The notes under the pieces were generated by a model. That model was not told where the DNA came from. It saw only the letters and a program-made list of their open reading frames with translations, and ran no database searches. The position numbers and the translations under genes are program-made. From NCBI GenBank assembly GCA_019693395.1, contig JAAMXP010005359.1:1-10934 (forward strand): 10,934 bases of DNA, read 5' to 3'. Below are positions 1 through 8,837 of this stretch, piece after piece (the first letter of the stretch is position 1; every line of letters starts with the position of its first letter). This DNA is from Ettlia oleoabundans (taxonomy: Eukaryota; Chlorophyta; Chlorophyceae; Chlamydomonadales).

Positions 1-91
1 CCCACCCACCCACCACCGCCATTCCCTGGGGCAAAAGCTTCCTGGTCTCACGTGCTCCTGTCCTGCTGCCCCTGCTTTCTGCTTCCTGCAG
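1..91 (+). other. 3' part of an intron
   Basis: This is a pyrimidine-rich stretch that opens with a short CCCA microsatellite (1-15) and ends in a consensus acceptor, ctgcag. It precedes the terminal exon at 92-205. The donor lies left of the window. Confidence 0.5.
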
Positions 92-205
92 TTCATGACT
101 GGGCTGAACGGCATGGACCTTGGCCAGCTGGCTGGGCTTAACAAGCAGGGCATGCAGGACCTGGCCAGCAACTTTGCGTCCATGTTTGACTTCAGAAACC
201 TGTAG
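92..205 (+). CDS. Last exon of an unrecognised gene, 5' part outside window
   Basis: The open frame begins right after a strong acceptor: a pyrimidine-rich run ending in cttcctgcag at 82-91, which makes bases 1-91 the end of an intron. The exon gives 37 residues starting FMTGLNGMDLGQ, rich in Met, Leu and Asn, ending DFRNL and stopping at TAG (203-205). The length, 114 bases, is an exact codon multiple if the intron is phase 0. There is no known domain in so short a tail, and I do not recognise the family. A TGTAA motif 412 bases after the stop could be its polyadenylation signal. The gene converges on BTB copy A. The acceptor and stop are seen directly; that this is a real terminal exon is inferred from the acceptor quality and the in-phase frame. 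Confidence 0.55.
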   Translation, partial: FMTGLNGMDLGQLAGLNKQGMQDLASNFASMFDFRNL

Positions 206-808
206 AGGAAGGGCGGTTGATGCATTCAGCCTTATTGGACAGACTGCCGCCTGGTAACAGGAAACGCTGAACAGGCCCTTGTCGGGCCTTCTAGGAAGTA
301 CTTACGGCCTTTTGAACTCATTGATTGGAGGTCTGGAGGTCGTCACAGCTGATTCTAGGGAAGGCAGCGGTCCGGCTTGACAGCTGTGCGGAAATTGCTG
401 GGTTTAAGCTGCGGGCAGCTGCCGGGCAGCAACGGTAGCAGGCGGCAGCGTACGAGGGTAGCGGCACTTGATGCGCTGCTGCCACGCTGCCAGCATGTCG
501 CTGTCCCCACTATTTTCTTCCTGTGCACCGTTCACTCATAGGCGTACACTATTATTTTCTGCGTCGATTTGGACACTTTCAACCAACCGGAAGTACTTGT
601 TCTGGGTTCACACTTCTGTAATGCATGGTCGACTGCAATACAAGATTGCTACAACAATGGTAGGAGATAGAGCAGGTATCAGTGGGGCTGATAGTGGGTT
701 GGCAGTGAATGGCAGGACCCTGTTGCAATAAAAGCAAAAGGTAATAGCGTCTCAGTATTTTGAGAGAGTGACAGGAGTTGGGAAGAAGGTTGAGAATGCA
801 CAACTAGT
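206..808. other. Intergenic region between convergent genes
   Basis: No convincing exon is visible. The stretch should hold the 3' UTR of the plus-strand gene ending at 205 and the 3' UTR of the minus-strand BTB copy A ending at 809. Open frames here show no family features and no matching splice sites. A GCAGC-rich patch lies at about 408-450. Plus-strand TGTAA (617-621) and AATAAA (about 727-732) words are present. No minus-strand TGTAA was found downstream of copy A. Confidence 0.5.
617..621 (+). promoter_or_regulatory. Candidate TGTAA polyadenylation signal
   Basis: TGTAA is the usual polyadenylation signal of green algae. This one lies 412 bases after the TAG of the plus-strand terminal exon, a plausible algal 3' UTR length. 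A five-base word occurs often by chance, so support is weak. Confidence 0.3.
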
Positions 809-2836
809 TCAGCAAGGCTGCATGATTACAGTGATCTGGAAAATCATTTTGTCATCTGAAAGGCAGGGAGTCAAATCGGGCAACAGGTTTGGCTCCCGTA
901 GTATTTTCCCATCGAGAGCACGTATACGGGAAGAAAGCCCCCCGTGAGGGGCGGGCGGCTGCCAGCCCGCCTTGCCAAACACTGGCTCAGCCGACACAGC
1001 GGCGCCAAAGGCGCCGAGCGCCACACACTGGCTGGCGCTGCCACCCTCTGCCTCAAACTTGGGGGGATTGTGTGCAGGGGTGAACAGTCCAGGAGTGTTG
1101 GCGGTCCACGTAGCAAACTGGACGTTTGCGAAAGGGCCGGGCAAAGCCGGAACGGCGCTGCCGGCGCCACTGCGGCTAACTGCATCTGCTGCCAAGGGCG
1201 GCAGCGCTTGCACCTCCAGCTGCAGATCTGCACACAGCTTGAAATCGGCCTTTGGCAAGTGCCGAGCGTCGCCGAGGGTGAAGAAAGAAAGTAGCGGGAC
1301 TATCTGCAGGTAGAAAGCCAGGCTGGCCTGCCACCTGTAGCCGCGGTACACTTCCACACCGCCCCGGTACAATGCAACCAGTTGTGGCTGCAGCTGATCC
1401 ATGTCCTTCTGCTTCGGCCGCTGCATGACCCGCAGCTGCGCGGTCTTCTCGTATAAAAAGTTCGTCTCGTGCTGTAGCCAAGCCAGCGGCACCTCCAGCC
1501 GCAAAACCAGAGGCTTTGGCGCTTGCCCAGGCTCGCCGTGGAAGCCTGGGTGCTGCTGCTGCAGCAAACTTGACGTCACGCTGCTGAACTGAGCCGGGAT
1601 GCAGGCCTTTGCTGCGCAGGTGTATGCCGCGGCAGCCAGGGCCGGCAGAGCCCCACTCCAGCCCTTGAACGTGTCATGGTGAACAGCAACCAATACCAGC
1701 GTGCTGTCTATTTTCCGGTAGTCCAGCTGGCCCAGCAGCTTGTCGGCAGCTTCTGCAGCACCAGGGCGGTCGCTGTTTGCATCCAGCCAGCGCAGCGCAG
1801 CCAAGAACACTGCAACAGGTTAGGGATGCGCATACAGCGGCTCTCAGCGCTGGCCTTCGCATGGCGATGGTCGGTACAAGTCAAGCTTTGAATGCAATGG
1901 GCTTGGCTGGAATATTGGTGCGCTGTTGCCGCTGGACACTACGGCAGGGTCGTGCCAGATGGTCTGATGTTGCCAACACACCCGTCTCCTGAGAGGTGTC
2001 CGCCGACGGTTTGGCGACGAGCTGCGCGACGGGCAGCGGCAGCCGCTCAAACAGCTGGCCCCATCCGTCGTCTAGGAATAGGCTGTCCAGCGGCGCCAGC
2101 TGCCGCTTCAGGGAAGCAACGCACGCCTTCACTGCAGCTTGCACAGGTGGGCTGTCACCCAGGGGCTCAAGCGCTACGTATACCGAAGCGCAGGCATCGG
2201 GCGGCAGGATGGGTGCGTGGGCAGACAGCGCCTTGGCTGCGCCCTCTATCACGGCTGGGACGTCGTGGAAGTGTGAGAGCTCCAGAAGGCTGCACAGCTG
2301 CAGCGGGTCATCGGTCACGCCTTGGGGCAGCCGCTCGGTGTGGATAGCATCCAGCAGCTGCCTCAAAAGTGGCAAGCGCTCCTCATTCACCTCTAACCGC
2401 AAGTAGTGGCGGCGGCGTGAAGCCGCTTTCTTATCACCCCACCGCTCGATTTGTGACCTGCGCACAGCAAGCAAGGCAGCAGGGCAGCAAACTATTGAAA
2501 TGTATAGGGAAAACGTCTCCGCTTTGAGAGAAGCTGCGGTAACTGTTTGGTGCACGATGAAAGCCCACACTGACCTCGCATGCTGTAATCATACATAGGG
2601 AAAACCAATATGGCCCACCTGAACTTCACTGAATGCTTCGCAAGCCTATCACGAATGCCACTAACTTCTGCCAGAAGCTGTGGTCTGCCGTCACCTGCCC
2701 CGCCGCCAATTCCGCCAGCTCCGGCTTCATATATGGCGACGGTCACGTCTATGTAGTCATCGTTGGTGTATGTCTGCTGCAGGTACTCGTAGTGCTTATC
2801 CGTCTGCAGAGGGTCCAAGTGCCTCATGAGCCTCAT
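809..2836 (-). CDS. BTB/POZ-BACK domain protein, copy A (3 exons)
   Basis: A probable substrate adaptor for a CUL3-type ubiquitin ligase, inferred from domain order; the substrate is unknown. The exons, all minus strand, are 2836-2619, 2457-1982 and 1809-809, giving 564 residues. Intron 1 (161 bases) splits R73 (TTCAG|gtgggc, acceptor cgcag); intron 2 (172 bases) splits V232 (ACGG|gtgtgt, acceptor ttgcag). The BTB fold spans about residues 28-165, starting DYIDVTVAIY and including the ERLPQG segment and LQLCSLLELSHFHDVP. BACK spans about 170-275 with ETVFLAALRWLDAN. A beta-rich C-terminal domain spans about 332-564 (LVLRLEVPL, YRGYRWQASLAFYL, QFATWT, MIFQITVIMQPC). The ATG at 2836 was chosen for its GCCACCATG context and because it makes exon 1 the same length (218 bases) as in copy C. 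The frame stays open upstream to about 3064, with a weaker ATG at 2869. A Gly-rich loop (residues 37-50) interrupts the first BTB hairpin. Confidence 0.85.
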
Positions 2837-2856
2837 GGTGGCGGCCGGATGCCACC
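2837..2856 (-). promoter_or_regulatory. Small hairpin touching the start codon of BTB copy A
   Basis: On the minus strand GGTGGC, an eight-base GC-rich loop and GCCACC form a six-base-pair stem that ends exactly at the ATG of copy A. It would lie in the 5' UTR of the mRNA and includes the Kozak bases. Whether it affects translation is inference; the pairing itself is seen. Confidence 0.3.
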
Positions 2857-3185
2857 CCACTGCGTGCATGGAGGGATGAAAAACGATTCGGAAGCGCATA
2901 TACGAGCATGTCGGCGGGGTACGGAGTTGCATTTCACAGGACTTTGGAAGCAGGGCTTCACCCTTGGTACGAACAAGCCTGGCGAACCAGCTGGCCGCTT
3001 TGCCACGCACCTGTTGAAAAGTGGGAACTGGAGGAACAACACAGGGGCGCCGGCCCTTGCGCACGCGCAGAAGAAGCGCTCCGCCAGAAGTGCCGCAAGC
3101 TGGCCCGGCTTATTGGCGGCGTAAGAACCGTGTAGAAAGGCTGGTCAGAACTTAAAACGGCCGCAGGTCTGCTCAGGATGAGAAA

Positions 3186-3204
3186 TGCACTGCACTGCAC
3201 TGCA
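3186..3204. repeat. TGCAC short tandem repeat
   Basis: There are three full copies of TGCAC followed by TGCA, in the spacer between BTB copies A and B. This is an ordinary microsatellite. Confidence 0.7.
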
Positions 3205-3491
3205 GGGGCATGAGCAGCTGATGTGGAGCAGGCGCTTCGGCGCCACGGCACTGACCAGGCGCTCATGAGGCGCCTCCATGCATGCGCACCGTCCATCAGT
3301 AAACACCAGGGAAGTTGGCCATCTCATACCCTCTCAAGCGTGTCAAAACCACTGGCTTCTGCAGCAACACCGTTCCTTGAACACTGGCCAACACTGCCGT
3401 GCGCTGCCGCAACACGCGACATGGAAAGGTGGCTTTTTAACTTTACACAGATTCACAAGTTAAATCAAAAACCTGCATCACTGTAGTGCAC

Positions 3492-3496
3492 TTACA
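3492..3496 (-). promoter_or_regulatory. Candidate TGTAA polyadenylation signal of BTB copy B
   Basis: Minus-strand TGTAA 123 bases past the copy B stop codon. A second one lies at 3443-3447, and one at 3609-3613 is only six bases after the stop, probably too close to act. The assignment is inferred from the green-algal consensus. Confidence 0.3.
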
Positions 3497-3619
3497 GACA
3501 AATCGAGGTCTGAAGAAGCGCATAGGCATGGAAGTAACATCCCTGCTTACCAGCAACAAGCAATTGAACAGGAACAAAAAGACAAAGGCACCGGGGATAT
3601 GGTTGATGTTACAGCACAG

Positions 3620-5798
3620 TCAGCAGGGCTGCATGGTTGCAGTAACCTGGAAGATCATTTTGTTACTTGACAGGTAAGAAGTCAGGTGTGGCAAAGCATT
3701 CGGTGCCGGGCGGAATGTACTGTCTGCAAAAGCCTTGATGGGGGAAGAAAGCCCACCGCGAGGGCACGGGGGCTGCCACAGAGCGGTGCTCGGCACCGGC
3801 TGGGGTGGTGGCGCAGGTGAGCCAAAGGCGCTCAAGGGGACAAACTGCTTGGTGCTGCCAGCCTCGGCCTCAAATTTCGGAACCATCTGCTGCTGGCCAA
3901 AGTTGAACTGAGCAGCCCCAATAGTCCAGGTAGCAAACTCGACCTTGGCCAAGGGACCAGGCAAGGCCGCCACCAGTTTGCTGGAAGCAGTGCTGTCACT
4001 GGCATCCGGTGCCAGCGGCGGCAGGGCTTGCACTTCCAGCTGGAGGTCGGCATGCAGCCTGAAATCACCTGCCTCCAAAGGCTTCAATTCACCGAAGGTG
4101 AAAGGCGGGGCAACCCGCAAGTACAGCACCAGGCTGGGCTGCCAGCTGTAGCCGCGGTACACCTTGGCATCACCGCGGTACACCGAAAACAGGCTGGGCT
4201 GCAGCTGGTTGATATCCTGCCGCGTGGGCTGCGGCATGGACCGCAGCATTGCTGTCTTCACATCCAAGGCAGCAGCCTCTTGTGCCAACCACGGCAGCGG
4301 CACCTCCAGCCGCAGAACCAGCGGCTGTTGTGGCGACCCTGGTTTGCCATGAAAGCCTGGGTACTGCTGCTGCTCCAGTTGCGCGTGTAAATGGCTGTAA
4401 TGAGCGCCATCAACGCAAGCGTTTGCTGCACCGGTGAGGGCTGCAGCCGCCAGTGCTGGCAGGGCACCGCGCCAGCCCTGGAAGATGTCGTGGCTCCGAG
4501 CTGCCACAGCCAGCAGAGTGCTGTCTATGGCACGATAATCCAGCCGGCCCAGCAGCTGCGCAACAGCTGAGTCAGTAGCAGGCCCACCCCGGTTGGCATC
4601 CAGCCAACGCAAGGCAGCCAAAAACACTGCAGCAGGGCAGATGAAGCAACGCTTGAAGCACCAACAGCCCCTTGGATCACCTAGGCCCAACGGTGAGCTG
4701 CAGCTGCAAAGCCAAGAAAGGCAAGCATGCGCATGTAACCTCTCCTGCTGAAGTAGAGGTGCGGCTGCCATACCGTCCAATTAGAGGCACCACACACCTG
4801 TTTCTTGGGAGGTTTCTGCTGCTGTTTTCAAGAGCAGCTGCACAGTTGGCGCCGGCAGCCGCTCGAAGAGTTCTCCTAGCTCTCTGTCGGCAAACACTTG
4901 GTCCAGTGGTGACAGCTGGTTTTTCAACCGCTCAAAGCATGCCTCTACAGCTGCCTGCAGCTTGGCGCTCCCCTCCAGCGGTTCCAGCGCCACGTATATC
5001 TCAGCGCAGGCATCAGCTGGTAAGCTGGGCGCCTTGGCTATCAGAGCCGCAGCCGCATTCTTGATGACGCTAGGCACGCCGTGGAAGTGCGCCAGCTGCA
5101 ACAAGCTGCACAGCTGCAGCGGGTCTTCTGTCACACCTTGGGGCAGCCGCTCTGTGTGGATGGCCTCTAAAAGCTGCTGCATGGCTGGAAGCTGCTCCTC
5201 CTCTACTTCCAAGCGCAACACATGGCGGCTGCCGCCAACACTCGCGACATCCCAGCGCTCAATCTGGGACCTGAAAGCAAAATACAAATGGGCCAGACAA
5301 GCAAAAGCACCTCAGATGCGCATCTTACAGGATTGGATCACGCACTCTGCCTACAGGCTGACCATGCATGCACAGTGCTCTGCCGGGGGTTTCGTAGGTG
5401 CTTAAGCCGCTCTGCTCCATTCCCAACTTTGACCAACCAACTTGAACGCAGTATGGTAGGCGTTGGAGCTGAAAATCATATTGCACCCACCTGAACTTTG
5501 TTGACCATCTGGCGAGTCTGTCTCGGATGCCAGGCACCTCTGCCAGCAGCGGCTGCTGGGTGCCACCCGCCGCCGCAGCCCTGCTGCCTGCGTCTTCTGC
5601 GGCGCCGGCGCCACCGGCAGCACCCAACCTGTATATCGCAACCGTCACGTCCGTATAAGCCGGATCGTTCCAGGACTGTATGAGATATTGTTGGTCGTCC
5701 TCATCTTGTGGGTCCAGCGCGTCTAAAATAGAGGTGAGGCTAGAAGACATACCTCCGCGCCGTTTGACAGCCTGCACGCTCATGGGTTGTGTTGCCAT
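3620..5798 (-). CDS. BTB/POZ-BACK domain protein, copy B (3 exons)
   Basis: A paralogue of copies A and C with the same architecture and an inferred role as a ubiquitin-ligase adaptor. The exons are 5798-5491, 5270-4798 and 4626-3620, giving 595 residues. Intron 1 (220 bases, TTCAG|gtgggt ... tttcag) and intron 2 (171 bases, ACAG|gtgtgt ... ctgcag) sit at the same codons and phases as in A and C. BTB begins at about residue 49 (TDVTVAIY); BACK contains ETVFLAALRWLDAN; the C-terminal domain has LVLRLEVPL, VYRGYSWQPSLVLYL, LHADLQLEVQ, EFATWT and the end MIFQVTATMQPC. The start ATG at 5798 has A at -3 and G at +4; in-frame Met6 and Met17 are alternatives. The N-terminus is about 30 residues longer than in A and C, with an acidic stretch (DPQDEDDQQ). 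An Ala/Gly-rich loop (residues 57-82) is inserted between the first two BTB strands. No frame damage was seen. Confidence 0.88.
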
Positions 5799-5874
5799 GT
5801 TTGTGTCATACTGCAAGCCAGAGCGCGCCGATGCGAGCAAGGCTTCAATGCACAGCAATTTTGCGTGCTAGCTG

Positions 5875-5889
5875 GCGAGCACTGCTCGC
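5875..5889. promoter_or_regulatory. Palindrome upstream of BTB copy B
   Basis: GCGAGCA, a single C and TGCTCGC form a perfect 7+7 inverted repeat, 77 bases upstream of the copy B ATG. It could be a factor-binding site or a 5' UTR hairpin; function is inferred only from its position. Confidence 0.25.
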
Positions 5890-6362
5890 TCCCTCACGCA
5901 CCTGTATGTACGCCCTATAAGCTGGGCAGTGAGAACCCTGCAGGCACCGGACAGAAGCGCGGAGGAGAAAAGCGACCAGGCGCGCCACAGGTCACTTGAA
6001 GGTTGGTTCTGCAGCTACTGTCGAAAAACAAGAGTACCTGTAGGTCCGAGGAAAGCTGAGTTGCTGTGCAGTGCGCCGTGTGGAGTAAAAGGAGTAGACA
6101 TCAACATGGCGGCAGCGCTGGGGGCGCTGCAACTGTTGGGGTCAACCAAACGTTCAGTGGGGACTCTGCAACTGAGCCGCCCCGCCTGCATGAGTATACA
6201 TAACCATCATTGAAAAAGGAAACGACATTTCATTCCTCTTTCAGACTGGCGACGACTTGGCTTGCAACAAGAGCGGTGCTTGGCTGTGATGGGCTGCATC
6301 CAGTGTCAGTACCGTGTGCTGTTGGCAGCTGTGCAAATGAACCCTGTATTTGCATCCTGGAA

Positions 6363-6367
6363 TTACA
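6363..6367 (-). promoter_or_regulatory. Candidate TGTAA polyadenylation signal of BTB copy C
   Basis: Minus-strand TGTAA 157 bases past the copy C stop codon, a position similar to the signal proposed for copy B. A short motif, so weak on its own. Confidence 0.3.
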
Positions 6368-6524
6368 GTCCAATGCACGCTGCTTGGACCAAGCCTCCTA
6401 TACTCAGTTTGGTAAACCGGTCATCAAAAATTGCAATGTGACAGAAATTCAAGCGGTAGTTGTCACTGGTTGGGGCAAGAGGGTACAATGAACAACACAA
6501 AAGTGGACAGGAATACACGTTTGG

Positions 6525-8548
6525 TTAGCAGGGCTGCATAATCACCTGGGTTTGAAAACTCAGTTTGTTTTGTAACGAAAGATATCGAGTCAGGTCAGGT
6601 ACAACATGCGGCTGCCGCCTAAATATGCTGCCATCAAGAGCACGTGTAGGAGAAGAGCGTCCACGGATAGGGCTGGGAGGCTGCCAGCTTATGCGCAGAG
6701 GTTTTGACATGAAATCGGCGGTGGAGAAAAAGGCGCTGAGCGGAACAAAATGACTGGTGCTGCCAGCCTCCTTTTCAAACTTTGGAAAGCCAGGGGCGAC
6801 GCCAAAATCGCCGCGGGCATTGTTGGTCCATGTTGCAAACTCGACTTTCACAAAAGGCCCAGACAACGCCGGGATCGCACTGCCAGTTCTAATGCTGCTG
6901 TTTGCGTGTGATGCCAACAGCGGCTCCGCTTGCACATCCAACTGCAAATCTGCACACAGCTTGATATCTAGGGGCGGTATGGGCAAAGCGTTGCCAAATG
7001 TGAAGGGAGGGATTATTTTTCAGGTAGAGCATGAGACTGGGCCGCCAGTTGTAGCCGCGGTACACTTGGGAGTCTCCGCAGTACACAGTGACAAGACTGG
7101 GCTGCAGCGCGTCGATGTCCTGCTGGGTTGGCCGCTGCATCGCCCGGAGTTGTGCCGTCTTGTCATCCAAATTGCTCGTCTGCTGCTGCACCCATACCAG
7201 CGGCACCTCCAGCCCTAGCACCAACGGCCTTGGAGCTTGCAGCTGCAAGCCCAGTTCGTCATGGAAGCCTGGGTACCCCTCCTGCTCCAAACGCCGCTTG
7301 GAGCTGTGTAACGCAACACCGTTGATGCAAGCCTTTGCTTCACGGATGTAGGCAGCAGCTGCCAGAGCTGGCAGTGCACCGCTCCAACCCTTGAACGCGT
7401 CATGGCTTCGAGCAGCTACTGCCACCAGTGTGCTGTCTATTGCGCGGTAATTCAGCTGGCCCAGCAGCCTGTCGGCAGCGATATTGGGGTCAGCACTGGC
7501 GCTATTTGCGTCCAGCCAGCGCAGCACAGCCATGAACACTGCAGCAGGATTGGGAAAAGAAATAGTGTTTGTTGCGCAGGATAGCGTCTGCTTTCTAACA
7601 TTGCCCAGCTGCAATGGGAGCCAAAGCGCGACAGTGCCACAGCTACGTTATGCTTTAACGCCAGACACTGCTCAAGCTTGTACCCTTTGTTAACAACGCA
7701 CCTGTCTCCTGGGAGGTCCCCGCCGCTAGCGTCGTGATTTGCGCCACAGCTGACAGCGGCAACTGCTCAAAGACCTGCCCCAGCTCCTCCTGCTCAAACA
7801 CTTTGTCCAGTGGCGACAGCTGACGCTCCAGCCGCTCAAAGCACGCCTGGGCGGCATCCAGCAGGTTCCTGCTGCCCTCCAGCGGTTGAAGGTCCACGTA
7901 TATATCGGCGCACATCTTCGCCGACAAACCGTGCGCCACAATCTTCAGCGCTGCAGCTGCTTCCTTTATGACACGTGGCACCTGGTAGTAGTGAGCGAGT
8001 TGCAGCAGGCTGCACAGCTGCACCGGGTCATCTTCAGCTCCTTGCGGCAGCTGCTCAGTTTGGATAGCCTCCAGCAGCTTCTTTAAGGCTTGCACCTGCT
8101 CCTCCTCTACCTCTACCCGCAGCATGGGACGGCTGCCTTCAGTGGCAGCCTCATCCCATCGCTCGAGCTGGGACCTGGGAGGCAGCACAGTGGTGCTATT
8201 ACACGAACCTGCTGCACAAGGCTTACGCTCTCAGGCAACGACGCTGGCTCAAAGCACTCCTGAGGGCTACCCGTCAATCGTCAATGCATTTCTGATCCAG
8301 CACAAGCATAGCAGCTGGCATCCTGCCCACCTGAATCTTTCTGATGACCGGGCCAGCAGAATGCGAAATCCTTGCACCTCTTCCCGAAATGTGCTGCTGG
8401 CACCAGCGCCGGCACAACCACCATCGCAGCTGCTAATGACGTATATCGCGATCGTGACATCCGTGAAGGTCTCCTCAATCCAGCAGCGCCTCAGAAAGTC
8501 GCCCTCCTCAAGGTCCACAGCCCCCAAGGCAGCATCCAGGTCGGACAT
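6525..8548 (-). CDS. BTB/POZ-BACK domain protein, copy C; frame broken by one extra base
   Basis: The third paralogue. The exons are 8548-8331, 8174-7702 and 7538-6525. Introns of 156 and 163 bases have the same sites and phases as in A and B (TTCAG|gtgggc, cccag; ACAG|gtgcgt, ctgcag). BTB starts at about residue 29 (TDVTIAIY), BACK carries ETVFMAVLRWLDAN, and the C-terminal domain has LVLGLEVPL, VYRGYNWRPSLMLYL, LCADLQLDVQ, EFATWT and the end QTQVIMQPC. Exon 3 has 1014 bases where 1013 would keep frame: after the LMLYL codons there is a run of five A (7016-7020 on plus as T), and from TTC ACA TTT GGC onward the homologous frame is one base off. As given, translation keeps 403 true residues, adds about 43 wrong ones and stops at 6889. 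All domains before and after the break are conserved and no other stop is seen, so this is either a very young pseudogene or a homopolymer sequencing error. The ATG at 8548 has A at -3. Confidence 0.8.
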
Positions 8549-8571
8549 GCTGTCGTAAGAAGCTCCTGCGG

Positions 8572-8589
8572 ATTGATAATATTGATAAT
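8572..8589. repeat. AT-rich tandem duplication just upstream of BTB copy C
   Basis: ATTGATAAT occurs twice head to tail (8572-8580, 8581-8589), 24-41 bases upstream of the copy C ATG. The local AT-richness stands out in this GC-rich neighbourhood, so it may lie near the transcription start, but no clear TATA box is present. Confidence 0.45.
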
Positions 8590-8667
8590 AAGCACCCAAG
8601 GATTTGCGACATCTTCAATGGCTCGTGAATCAGTGAACCCGGGTTGCCGTCCTGACTGACACAGGTC

Positions 8668-8687
8668 AGCGAACAAACTTGTTCGCT
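8668..8687. promoter_or_regulatory. 20-base palindrome upstream of BTB copy C
   Basis: AGCGAACAA, two bases, then TTGTTCGCT: nine-base perfect arms, 120 bases upstream of the copy C start. The GTTCGC core recurs in a second palindrome at 8838-8847. It could be a dimeric factor site; the symmetry is seen, the role is inferred. Confidence 0.35.
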
Positions 8688-8837
8688 TCGCTCCTACCTG
8701 TCACCAATTAGACGGATTGAACCCCAGGTAGGTAGAGCCGCAGGGACGCACAGAACTATTGAGCTCTGCTTACGCGCAAGCCTGAAGGGGGGAAGGTAGC
8801 GGCCCTCGCAGGGGAAGGTCGTAAATGGCATTAACAA

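Larger units (their letters stand above)
2837..3619. other. Intergenic region between BTB copies A and B
   Basis: No gene is supported. This 783-base gap should hold the 5' region and promoter of copy A (right to left) and the 3' UTR of copy B. It contains a TGCAC microsatellite (3186-3204) and two minus-strand TGTAA words (3492-3496 and 3443-3447). The open frames here share nothing with the paralogues and lack credible splice sites. Part of the copy A frame extends open to about 3064 without a stop, so a longer N-terminus cannot be fully excluded. Confidence 0.5.
5799..6524. other. Intergenic region between BTB copies B and C
   Basis: No gene is supported in these 726 bases. The stretch should hold the promoter and 5' UTR of copy B and the 3' UTR of copy C. 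Plus-strand open frames at 5929-6213 and 6210-6491 have no recognisable domain, composition bias or splice sites and look like chance. A short palindrome (5875-5889) and a minus-strand TGTAA (6363-6367) are the only signals noted. Confidence 0.5.

Noticed and set aside
468..731. 87-codon plus-strand open frame in the convergent spacer
   Set aside because: No domain, weak start context, and it lies where two 3' UTRs are expected.
889..1592. Several plus-strand frames antisense to exon 3 of copy A, and likewise over B and C
   Set aside because: Shadows of the GC-rich coding strand; the minus-strand protein is conserved between three paralogues.
5929..6491. Two plus-strand open frames of 94 and 93 codons
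   Set aside because: No recognisable features; they sit in the spacer expected to hold the copy B promoter and the copy C 3' UTR.
6985..7025. A tiny intron in exon 3 of copy C that would repair the frame
   Set aside because: No GT...AG pair of credible length spans the break, and the flanking codons align without a gap to A and B apart from one base.
8705..8745. Second tRNA B-box-like word (minus GGTTCAATCC)
   Set aside because: The T-stem fails at two positions and no A box lies at the right distance.
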